Assembly (NCBI GenBank): GCA_019416265.1
Contig: DXXQ01000076.1
Location: 1 to 50,430 of the forward strand
Direction of reading: 5' to 3'
Origin: Clostridiales bacterium
GTDB taxonomy: Bacteria; Bacillota; Clostridia; Lachnospirales; Lachnospiraceae
Length of the DNA stretch: 50,430 nucleotides
The notes beneath the pieces were generated by a model that was not told the DNA's origin, did no database searches, and was given only the letters and a program-made list of their open reading frames with translations. Below, in pieces: positions 34,111 through 41,183 of the stretch. The translations under genes were made by a program, and so were the position numbers. How positions within the stretch are numbered: the first letter of the stretch is position 1; each line of letters starts with the position of its first letter.

Positions 34111-34172
34111 AAACTCTCCCTGTCTCCGGTCAGAAATCTGCCGGTCAAAAATCCATCCACCAATATCTGCAC

Positions 34173-34196
34173 TTAAAACAGAACATACATAGGCAT
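34173..34196 (-). other. Possible seven-codon leader ORF before the surface-protein gene
   Basis: ATG at 34196 is preceded by GGGAAGGAGCG, a strong ribosome site, and reads MPMYVLF then TAA. It lies 63 bases before the surface-protein start, which has its own site. It could be a leader peptide or chance. Confidence 0.3.
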
Positions 34197-34431
34197 CGCT
34201 CCTTCCCTATTCAGTCTTTTCATAAAAATTGGATATCTGCGCCGATCTGGCATTGTGAAAGATTCCATTTCTGAAGATCCAGAAATGAGATGAATTTACC
34301 TTACCACGTTCTCCCATGGATTACAAGACAGGAATGGAAATCTAAACAAATTTTAAGATTTATTTAGAAATTTTCCATTTCTTTTAGAAATGAGACATAC
34401 TTTGCACACATTTTCCCTATATAATAGGTCT

Positions 34432-34514
34432 TGGATAGATGAAATACCACTCTCTATCTCCCCCCTCAAAAAAAGCAGCAGCCTCCGTTCCCAAACACGG
34501 AGGCTGTTTGTTTT
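34432..34514 (+). ncRNA. Candidate small RNA (about 83 nt)
   Basis: A TATAAT box (34420-34425) is followed by a hairpin GATAGA (34434-34439) with TCTATC (34453-34458), a single-stranded C6 and A-rich linker, and the strong terminator hairpin at 34479-34506. No ORF fits between, and no gene lies upstream on the plus strand, so the terminator needs another transcript to act on. The -35 is poor (no good match at 16-18 bases), which lowers confidence. I do not recognise an RNA family. Confidence 0.35.
34479..34514. terminator. Strong hairpin terminator
   Basis: CAGCCTCCGT (34479-34488), an 8-base loop, ACGGAGGCTG (34497-34506), then TTTGTTTT. The opposite strand shows seven T four bases past the stem, so it can work both ways. 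Confidence 0.85.
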
Positions 34515-34569
34515 CCTGATATTTTTCTAAAATATTTTTTCTCACACTGCCGTTTTAGGCAATCTTCTA

Positions 34570-34598
34570 TTGCAATTCCACCCCTGTTCTTTTATAAT
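34570..34598 (+). promoter_or_regulatory. arcC promoter
   Basis: TTGCAA (34570-34575) and a perfect TATAAT (34593-34598) with a 17-base spacer. The -10 overlaps one arm of a dyad ATGTAAC (34597-34603) with GTTACAT (34641-34647), which flanks an inner CTGTT/AACAG dyad (34615-34627). A regulator bound there would sit at the transcription start. Confidence 0.8.
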
Positions 34599-34703
34599 GT
34601 AACATATTGATAATCTGTTCAAAACAGTACGATCAGAAAGGTTACATATTATTTTTTTACTTAAAATAATCATGCATAAAATCTAAGAAACGAGGTATTT
34701 TCT

Positions 34704-35636
34704 ATGAGCGAAAAAACAGTAGTCGTTGCATTGGGACACAGAGCACTGGGCACTACACTTCCGGAACAGAAGGATGCAACGAAACAGGCAGCTAAGGCTA
34801 TCGCAGACCTTGTAGAAGAAGGCGCACGCGTAGTAATTACCCACAGCAACGGCCCCCAGGTCGGTATGATCCACACAGCTATGAACGAATTCGGTAAAGC
34901 ACACCCGAATTACACCTTTGCCCCGATGTCTGTCTGCTCCGCAATGAGCCAGGGCTACATCGGCTATGACCTTCAGAACGCCATCCGCGCAGAGCTTATT
35001 TCCCGCGGTATCTATAAGCCGGTCAGCAGCATTCTGACACAGGTTGTGATCGACCCTTACGATGATGCCTTCGCAGAGCCGGAGAAAATCATCGGCCGTG
35101 TCCTGACCACCGAAGAGGCAGAAGCAGAAGAACAGAAAGGAAACTTTGTCACAGAGCTTGCAGACGGAACCTTCAAGAGAATCGTTGCTGCACCGAAGCC
35201 TCAGCGCATCGTAGAGATCGAAACCGTCCGCGCACTGACAGAAGCAGGTCAGATCGTCATTGCTGCAGGCGGCGGCGGAATCCCGGTTCTTGAACAGGGA
35301 ATCAATCTCCATGGCGCAAGCGCGATCATCGAAAAAGACCTCGCTGCAGGACTCCTTGCAGAAGAATTAAACGCAGATACACTTCTCATCCTCACAAGCG
35401 TTGAGAAGGTAAGCCTGAATTTAGGCAAAGACAGCGAAGAGTATCTGGGTACCATTTCCGTGGAAGAAGCAAAGAAGCATATGGAAGAAAACCAGTTTGC
35501 ACCGGGCTCCATGCTTCCGAAATTTGAAGCGGGAATCTCCTTCCTCTCCAAAGGTGAAGGACGCCGTACCATCATTACAGACATCCCTCATGCCAAGGAC
35601 GGATACGAAGAAAAAACAGGTACTATTATCAAATAA
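34704..35636 (+). CDS. arcC: Carbamate kinase
   Basis: A cytoplasmic enzyme that makes ATP from carbamoyl phosphate and ADP, giving carbamate. The 310 residues match the family: VVVALGHRALGTTLPEQ at the start (the usual ALGGNA is ALGHRA here), VITHSNGPQVGMI (about 45-57), QGYIGYDLQNAI, VIAAGGGGIPV (about 187-197), IEKDLAAGLLAEELNADTLLILT and FAPGSMLPKFEAGISF. GAGG lies before the ATG. It has a strong promoter and terminator of its own. No arginine deiminase or ornithine carbamoyltransferase gene is near, so the source of carbamoyl phosphate (arginine, agmatine or purine breakdown) is open. Confidence 0.95.
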   Translation: MSEKTVVVALGHRALGTTLPEQKDATKQAAKAIADLVEEGARVVITHSNGPQVGMIHTAMNEFGKAHPNYTFAPMSVCSAMSQGYIGYDLQNAIRAELISRGIYKPVSSILTQVVIDPYDDAFAEPEKIIGRVLTTEEAEAEEQKGNFVTELADGTFKRIVAAPKPQRIVEIETVRALTEAGQIVIAAGGGGIPVLEQGINLHGASAIIEKDLAAGLLAEELNADTLLILTSVEKVSLNLGKDSEEYLGTISVEEAKKHMEENQFAPGSMLPKFEAGISFLSKGEGRRTIITDIPHAKDGYEEKTGTIIK

Positions 35637-35652
35637 AAACAAAAAATCCTAT

Positions 35653-35687
35653 TTAAAAAGCCCCGCACATGGCAGCGGGGCTTTTTT
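35653..35687. terminator. Bidirectional terminator between arcC and glgP
   Basis: AAAAGCCCCGC, an 8-base loop, GCGGGGCTTTTTT. The A-rich and T-rich flanks let it end both the plus-strand arcC transcript and the minus-strand phosphorylase transcript. Confidence 0.92.
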
Positions 35688-35742
35688 CATACTTTTCACT
35701 TTTCATTATGATCGGAGGACACCTGAAGCGTATCTTAAGCAA

Positions 35743-38004
35743 TTACTCTCCCAGATGCCAGATATCGTCGTTGTATTCTGCAATGGTTCTGTCGGAGGAG
35801 AAGAACCCTGCTTCGCTGATGTTTTTCAGAGCCATTTTTGCCCATTTCTCAGGATTTACAGCGTAATCTGCAATTGCCTGATTTTTCCGTACTACATAAG
35901 CGTTAAAGTCCGGGAAGGTCTGGAACCAGTCTTTTCCTACCAGTTCATTTTTCAGACTGTTCAAGCTGTCTTCATTTCCCATTTCCATCATTTCTTTTCC
36001 TGTGAGGAAGTCTACTGCACGGCGGATATTTGCATCGGTTTCATACCACTCACGGGCACAGTAATCTCCCTTTTCATATCTGCGGATAACCTGCTCGCTG
36101 CACTGACCGAAAATATAAATATTTTCCTCTCCCACACAGTCTGCAATTTCCACGTTTGCACCGTCAAGGGTACCCAGAGTCACCGCTCCGTTAAGCATAA
36201 ACTTCATATTTCCCGTACCGGAAGCCTCCTTGGATGCAAGGCTGATCTGCTCGGAAAGATCACAGGCAGGAATCATTTTTTCTGCCGCAGTCACATTGTA
36301 ATTCTCGATCATAACGATCTGCATCCATTTAGATACCTCAGGATCTGCAGCGATCACCTTGGATAAGGTAAGAAGGGCATGGATAATATTTTTTGCAGTA
36401 ACATAAGCAGGCGCTGCCTTTGCACCGAAAATAGCTGTGATCGGAGCTGCCGGAAGATGTCCGCTCTTAATCTCATAATACTGATGGATCAGGTATAAAA
36501 GATTTAACTGCTGACGTTTATATTCATGAAGTCTCTTGGACTGGATAGTAAACATGGACTTTGGATTTACTGTAACGCCCTGTTTTTCTTTGAGCCACTG
36601 CGCAAGCTTCACCTTGTTGTCCGCTTTGATCTCCATGATTTTTTCCAGTACTTTCCTATCATCCAGATATGCGCCAAGCTTCTTTAATTCCATAGCGTCC
36701 TTCTTGAAGCCGCCGCCGATCAGGCTCTCAATATACGCAGTCAGCTCCCTGTTGCAGGACAGAAGCCATCTTCTGAAGGTGATGCCGTTTGTCTTATTGT
36801 TGAACTTCTCCGGATACATCTCAAAGAAGTTATGAAGTTCGCTGTTCTTCAAAATCTCCGTATGAAGCGCTGCTACGCCGTTTGTACTGTGTGTAAAATG
36901 AATATCCATGTGAGCCATATGTACCAGACCATTACCGTCAATGATAGCTGTGCTCTGATCTTCCGTCTTTTCCTTTGCCAGGACATCCAGTCTGCGGATT
37001 ACAGGCATTAACTGCGGAACAACCTCTTCCAGATAGGAAATCGGCCATTTCTCCAGCGCCTCTGCAAGAATGGTGTGGTTGGTGTAGGCGCAGGTATTTG
37101 TCACGATTTCTGCCGCTTCCTCAAAAGAGATTCCTTTTTCCATGAGAAGACGGATCAGTTCCGGGATCACCATGGACGGATGCGTGTCATTGATCTGGAT
37201 CGCTGCAAAGTCTGCCAGATTATGGAAATCGCAGCCTCTTTCTCTGCACTCCTCAAGAATCATCTGCGCTCCTGCGCTGACCATGAGATACTGCTGGTAA
37301 ATACGAAGCTTGCGTCCTGCGTCATCGCTGTCATCCGGGTATAAGAACAGGGTCAGATTTTTATCGATGGCATTTTTGTCAAACTCGATGCCTGTGCCGA
37401 TGATTCCCTCATCCACAGTATCCAGGTCAAAAAGATTCAGTTTATTGGTACGTCCGTTGTAGCCTGTGACATCAAGCTGGTAAAGACGGGCTTCGTATTC
37501 TTTTCCTGCAAGGCTTACCGGATAAACCTTTCCGGTATCCTCTGCCCACTGGGCAGCGCTCAGCCAGTAATCCGGTGTTTCCTTCTGGAAGTTATCCTTG
37601 AAATTCTGGTGGAACAATCCGCAGTGATAGCGAAGACCCACTCCGTCTCCCGGCAGATTTAAGGTTGCCAGAGAATCCAGGAAGCAGGCAGCCAGACGTC
37701 CCAGTCCGCCGTTGCCAAGGCTTGGTTCCGGCTCTGCTTCTTCAAGCTCAGCCATGGATTTGCCGTTTTTCTCCAGAATTCTGTTGATCTCCTCATACAT
37801 TCCGAGATTGATCAGGTTATTGCTTAACAGCTTGCCGATAAGGAATTCTGCGGAAATGTAATATAATTTACGTCCCTTTACCTCTTTTTCCTGATTTTTG
37901 CTCTCTTCTTTTACAACTGTCATTAATGCTTTGTAAAGCTCCTCATAGCTGCTCTGTGCCACGGATTTGCCGCAAATAACTTCCAGTCTCTTTTCTAATG
38001 CCAT
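35743..38004 (-). CDS. glgP: Glycogen/alpha-glucan phosphorylase
   Basis: A pyridoxal-phosphate enzyme that releases glucose 1-phosphate from the ends of alpha-1,4-glucans. From ATG 38004 (GGAG nearby) it is 753 residues: GRKLYYISAEFLIGKLLSNNL, EPSLGNGGLGRLAACFLDS and AIQINDTHPSM mark the N-terminal half. In the C-terminal half, the PLP site is EASGTGNMKFMLNGAVTLGT, with the Schiff-base Lys. The open frame runs further upstream, but that stretch covers the regulator gene's promoter and lacks family likeness. It is divergent from an AraC-type regulator, which probably controls it. It works with the debranching and transfer enzymes encoded further right. Confidence 0.96.
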   Translation of the reverse strand: MALEKRLEVICGKSVAQSSYEELYKALMTVVKEESKNQEKEVKGRKLYYISAEFLIGKLLSNNLINLGMYEEINRILEKNGKSMAELEEAEPEPSLGNGGLGRLAACFLDSLATLNLPGDGVGLRYHCGLFHQNFKDNFQKETPDYWLSAAQWAEDTGKVYPVSLAGKEYEARLYQLDVTGYNGRTNKLNLFDLDTVDEGIIGTGIEFDKNAIDKNLTLFLYPDDSDDAGRKLRIYQQYLMVSAGAQMILEECRERGCDFHNLADFAAIQINDTHPSMVIPELIRLLMEKGISFEEAAEIVTNTCAYTNHTILAEALEKWPISYLEEVVPQLMPVIRRLDVLAKEKTEDQSTAIIDGNGLVHMAHMDIHFTHSTNGVAALHTEILKNSELHNFFEMYPEKFNNKTNGITFRRWLLSCNRELTAYIESLIGGGFKKDAMELKKLGAYLDDRKVLEKIMEIKADNKVKLAQWLKEKQGVTVNPKSMFTIQSKRLHEYKRQQLNLLYLIHQYYEIKSGHLPAAPITAIFGAKAAPAYVTAKNIIHALLTLSKVIAADPEVSKWMQIVMIENYNVTAAEKMIPACDLSEQISLASKEASGTGNMKFMLNGAVTLGTLDGANVEIADCVGEENIYIFGQCSEQVIRRYEKGDYCAREWYETDANIRRAVDFLTGKEMMEMGNEDSLNSLKNELVGKDWFQTFPDFNAYVVRKNQAIADYAVNPEKWAKMALKNISEAGFFSSDRTIAEYNDDIWHLGE

Positions 38005-38092
38005 GTGAAAAATCTCCTTTCTTTTCTCATGTATGATTTTTTTCTCGTGTCTTCTGTTAAATATGTTATACCATTTCCCATGGAAAAATACC

Positions 38093-38121
38093 TGTACAAT
38101 CTGGTCAACATATGATACAAT
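38093..38121 (+). promoter_or_regulatory. Candidate promoter of the AraC-family regulator
   Basis: TGTACA (38093-38098) and TACAAT (38116-38121), 17 bases apart. The predicted start near 38128 is only about three bases before ATG 38131, which has no ribosome site, so the mRNA may be leaderless. The 126-bp intergenic region also holds a near-palindrome around CCATGG (about 38076-38092), between the two divergent starts. Confidence 0.5.
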
Positions 38122-38130
38122 CCTATCATT

Positions 38131-39021
38131 ATGAAAGAACAGACAAAAACGCCGCACAAAGGCGGCGCCGGTTATCACGAAACAAAAAAACATACGGAAT
38201 TCATGTTTCCCTACAATGTATATCTCTGCACCATCCCCGATGATTTCCCCTCGGTTTTCCTTCACTGGCAGGATACTATGGAAATCATTTATATTAAGAA
38301 AGGAGCCGGGATGGCTCAGGTGGATCTTTCCGCTTTTGAAATACACGCAGGAGATATTATCCTTATTCCTCCCGGACACCTCCACAGCCTCAGCCAGCTC
38401 CGGGGACAGAGGATGGAATACGAAAATATTATTTTTGACATGGAATTTCTGGGAAGCAGTGTGGTGGATGTCTGCAGTCAGAAATATCTGCTGCCCCTTT
38501 TAAACAGCCAGCTTTCCTTTCCTGTCTGTATCACTGCACAGGATGTTCATTACAATCGTTTTTCCTCCTGTCTCAACGACGCGGACGAGCTTTGCGACAA
38601 GCGTCCTCCCGGCTTCGAGCTCGGGGTAAAGGCTGATATCATGCAGCTCTTTTCCCTGATCCTGCGCTATAATGACACCAGCGCCCCCGCTCCGGAAGAC
38701 CCTCTTCATCTGGAACGTCTGAAGCTTGTTCTAAACTACATTGAAGAAAATTATCAGAACCCCATCCGGATCCAGGATGCAGCCTTACAGTGTGGATACA
38801 GTGAAAGCCATTTCATGCGGTGGTTCCGTCAGATGACAGGCACCAGCTTCATCGGTTATCTGAACCGCTATCGCCTGGAAAGCGCCTTCAAAGAGCTGAA
38901 AAATTCCGGCAAAACCGTTCTGGAAATCGCGCAGGGCTCCGGCTTCGACAATCTTTCCAATTTTAACCGCCAGTTTAAAAAGCAGTTCGGCATTACCCCA
39001 AGGGAATTGCGGACGAAATAA
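38131..39021 (+). CDS. AraC-family transcriptional regulator
   Basis: A 296-residue regulator with an N-terminal cupin sensor domain (about 30-160: HWQDTMEIIYIKKGAGMAQV, GDIILIPPGHLHSL) and a C-terminal AraC double helix-turn-helix (about 195-294), ending SGFDNLSNFNRQFKKQFGIT and PREL, a typical family ending. Such cupin-AraC proteins in Firmicutes often sense sugars. It is divergent from glgP and 0.1-12 kb from the glucan operon, so alpha-glucan control is inferred. The start is ATG 38131 or the ATG at 38203; neither has a clear ribosome site. Confidence 0.9.
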   Translation: MKEQTKTPHKGGAGYHETKKHTEFMFPYNVYLCTIPDDFPSVFLHWQDTMEIIYIKKGAGMAQVDLSAFEIHAGDIILIPPGHLHSLSQLRGQRMEYENIIFDMEFLGSSVVDVCSQKYLLPLLNSQLSFPVCITAQDVHYNRFSSCLNDADELCDKRPPGFELGVKADIMQLFSLILRYNDTSAPAPEDPLHLERLKLVLNYIEENYQNPIRIQDAALQCGYSESHFMRWFRQMTGTSFIGYLNRYRLESAFKELKNSGKTVLEIAQGSGFDNLSNFNRQFKKQFGITPRELRTK

Positions 39022-39038
39022 AAAGACAAAGAAATGCG

Positions 39039-39072
39039 AAAGCTCCCCGAACGTACAACAGGGAGCTTTCTC
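39039..39072 (+). terminator. Weak hairpin after the AraC gene
   Basis: AAAGCTCCC (39039-39047), a 13-base loop, GGGAGCTTT (39061-39069), then CTCT. The stem is strong but the T-run is short. Confidence 0.55.
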
Positions 39073-39110
39073 TATGAGATGATCAAATTTGGAAAAAAAG
39101 CAATCTATCA

Positions 39111-39136
39111 GGGGAAGCATCCGCTTCCCGTTTTTT
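39111..39136. terminator. Hairpin terminator at the end of the glucan operon
   Basis: GGGAAGC (39112-39118), loop ATCC, GCTTCCC (39123-39129), then GTTTTTT on the plus strand. On the minus strand it lies directly after the GH31 stop, with TTTTTTT about 12 bases past the stem. Convergent transcripts meet here. Confidence 0.7.
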
Positions 39137-41183
39137 AAATCAGTGTACACACCGGATTTCCGGCTCCTGTCACTGTGACAGTTCCGTCCTTGCAAACAGT
39201 GATCGCAGTGGTATGGGTGTCCAGATCGTAATCCTTTCCATAGCCGTCGTCATCGTACAGGGAATATTCTGCCTCGTCTTTTACGAAATGAAGAAGTCTT
39301 AAGCTGGAGGCATCTGTCTCCGCTACACAGCATCCGCTCTTTGCAAGAGGAACGATACCGTTTGGACGAACGAAAATCAGAACCTCGTCCAGCTCTGCCT
39401 TCACATAATGGTGACCCTTGCTCAGGATTTCCGTCTCCATCCGGTCTTCACTCTTCATGCGATACAGCTTCATCTCCTCCGGAAGATATACATATCTGCC
39501 GCGGGCATTCTGTGTATAAACAGGAGCGATCATAATGCTCTCTCCCACCAGAAGCTGGTCTGATACAAGCTTCGCCTGCTCATCTTCCGGATAAGCAAAG
39601 GCAAGAGGGGTAAACATCATTTCATCCTTCAGTACGGATTTCATAAATTCACTGTAAAGGTATGGAAGAAGGGCGTAACGCAGTCCGATGATCCTGCGGA
39701 AGGCATCGGTGTTTTCGAACTGGTAAAATTCCTGCTCTCTTGTTCCAAGTGCAGAATGATTCCTCATCAGAGGTGTAAAAATCCCAAGTTCCAGCCATCT
39801 GAGCATCAGATCCTCTGTGGTATCGCTTCCGAAACCGCCCAGGTCTGCTCCTGTGTACATAAATCCACACATATTCAGCCCCGGGAGCATCTGAAGGTTC
39901 AGAAGAAGGTGTGACCACCAGGACTGGTTATCTCCCATCCAGATACCGCCGTAACGGTGCATTCCGATATAGGATGCCCTGGAGTACATCAGGATTCGTT
40001 TATCCGGCTCTATTCTTTCAAAGGCCTCCTGTGCAGATCTTGTCATATAGTAGCCATACAGATTGTGGACTTTGTCATGGCGGATGTTCTCTCCCCTGTA
40101 ATTATGGTAAAAGCTTTCATAATCCTCTTTTCTGTTGGCTGTTCCCAAAACAAGATCCTTCACCTTCCAGAAATCTCCCACTTCAAGGTTTTTGCCCTTA
40201 AACTCTTCCAGTCCCTCAAAAACCTCTTTTAAGTGATCCTGAGTAAAGAAGATTGCCGGCTCGTTCATATCGTTCCAGAAGCCTTCGATTCCCTGATCTG
40301 TCAGAATTTTATATTTATTTCCAAACCACTCTCTCGCCTCATCATTCAGAAAATCAGGGAAATGAGAATTTCCGGGCCAGACGCCTACCGTCTGTTCTTT
40401 TCCGTCTGCCTTTTTGCAGAAATATCCGTTTTTGATTCCTTCTTCATAAACCGGATAGCCCTCTTCCACCTTCACAGCCGCGTCAATAATGGGAACAAGG
40501 TGGATTCCCTGCTCCTTCATCTCCCCGGCAAAGGCCTTCAGATCCGGAAAACGCTCCTGATCCACTGTAAAATCTTTATAGCGCTCCATATAGTCAATAT
40601 CCAGATAAATGCTGTCCAGAGGAATATTTTTGCTTCTGTGTTCACGGGCAACCCTGCGGATATCCTCCTCACACTGATAGCCCCAGCGGCTCTGTCCGTA
40701 GCCAAAGGCCCACTTCGGCGGAATGTAGCTTCTGCCGATCATTTTTCGGAACTCTTTTACAATGGAAAGAATGGAATCCCCTTCCAGAATATAGAGCACA
40801 TAGCCGCCCTCATCCATGGTGATCCGAATTTCTTCTCTTTTTTCATATCCCATATCAAAGCGGATTTTCTGGGGAGCATCCACAAAAACGCCGAAGGTTT
40901 CTTTTCCGTCCACCACGAAGAAATTGTGGGCGCCGTAAAGAGATCTGATGTTTTCCACATGGTTAGGATCATCGTTGCAGTGAGCCTCATATACCCAGCC
41001 TCTCTTGTTAATGCCTCGGATCGATTCTCCAAGACCGTAAACCGCTGTTTCCTCATCCATCCTGTATGTGTAAACAAGATCCGATTCCTTTGTCAGAAAA
41101 GGAACCTCTCCCTTCGTCTCCTCCACATCCATTACTACTGCTTCTGTTTCGATATATTTTCCAAATACATATTTGCGAACCAT
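39135..41183 (-). CDS. GH31 family alpha-glucosidase
   Basis: A 682-residue glycoside hydrolase that cuts terminal alpha-glucosyl residues from oligosaccharides. The N-terminal beta domain leads into the (beta/alpha)8 barrel: WAFGYGQSRWGY (about 159-170), GFWNDMNEPAIFF with the nucleophile Asp (about 295-307), and WMGDNQSWWSHL with the acid/base Asp. There is no signal peptide, so it acts in the cytoplasm on imported sugar. TAATG overlap with the preceding debranching gene indicates translational coupling. It is the last gene of the operon. Substrate (maltose/isomaltose) cannot be told; alpha-xylosidase is a less likely alternative. Confidence 0.94.
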   Translation of the reverse strand: MVRKYVFGKYIETEAVVMDVEETKGEVPFLTKESDLVYTYRMDEETAVYGLGESIRGINKRGWVYEAHCNDDPNHVENIRSLYGAHNFFVVDGKETFGVFVDAPQKIRFDMGYEKREEIRITMDEGGYVLYILEGDSILSIVKEFRKMIGRSYIPPKWAFGYGQSRWGYQCEEDIRRVAREHRSKNIPLDSIYLDIDYMERYKDFTVDQERFPDLKAFAGEMKEQGIHLVPIIDAAVKVEEGYPVYEEGIKNGYFCKKADGKEQTVGVWPGNSHFPDFLNDEAREWFGNKYKILTDQGIEGFWNDMNEPAIFFTQDHLKEVFEGLEEFKGKNLEVGDFWKVKDLVLGTANRKEDYESFYHNYRGENIRHDKVHNLYGYYMTRSAQEAFERIEPDKRILMYSRASYIGMHRYGGIWMGDNQSWWSHLLLNLQMLPGLNMCGFMYTGADLGGFGSDTTEDLMLRWLELGIFTPLMRNHSALGTREQEFYQFENTDAFRRIIGLRYALLPYLYSEFMKSVLKDEMMFTPLAFAYPEDEQAKLVSDQLLVGESIMIAPVYTQNARGRYVYLPEEMKLYRMKSEDRMETEILSKGHHYVKAELDEVLIFVRPNGIVPLAKSGCCVAETDASSLRLLHFVKDEAEYSLYDDDGYGKDYDLDTHTTAITVCKDGTVTVTGAGNPVCTLI

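Larger units (their letters stand above)
34111..34703. other. 593-bp non-coding divergent region
   Basis: The largest gap in the window, between the minus-strand surface protein and plus-strand arcC. From left to right it holds a short leader ORF (34173-34196), two copies of a CATTTCT/AGAAATG dyad (34266-34287 and 34376-34392), an AT-rich inverted repeat (34341-34350 with 34359-34368), a -10-like TATAAT (34420-34425), a candidate small RNA ending in a strong terminator (34479-34514), and the arcC promoter (34570-34598). No further gene could be supported. Confidence 0.8.

Noticed and set aside
34111..34330. Cyclic-di-GMP or cyclic-di-AMP riboswitch before the surface-protein gene
   Set aside because: No conserved aptamer segments could be recognised.
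34434..34458. Similarity of GAAATACCAC in the candidate small RNA to a conserved 23S rRNA segment
   Set aside because: Only about ten bases match, and the rest of the region does not follow rRNA; chance is likely.
38005..38385. Longer N-terminus for glycogen phosphorylase (880 residues)
   Set aside because: The extra part covers the divergent promoter and the AraC gene; the protein family begins at ATG 38004, which has a ribosome site.
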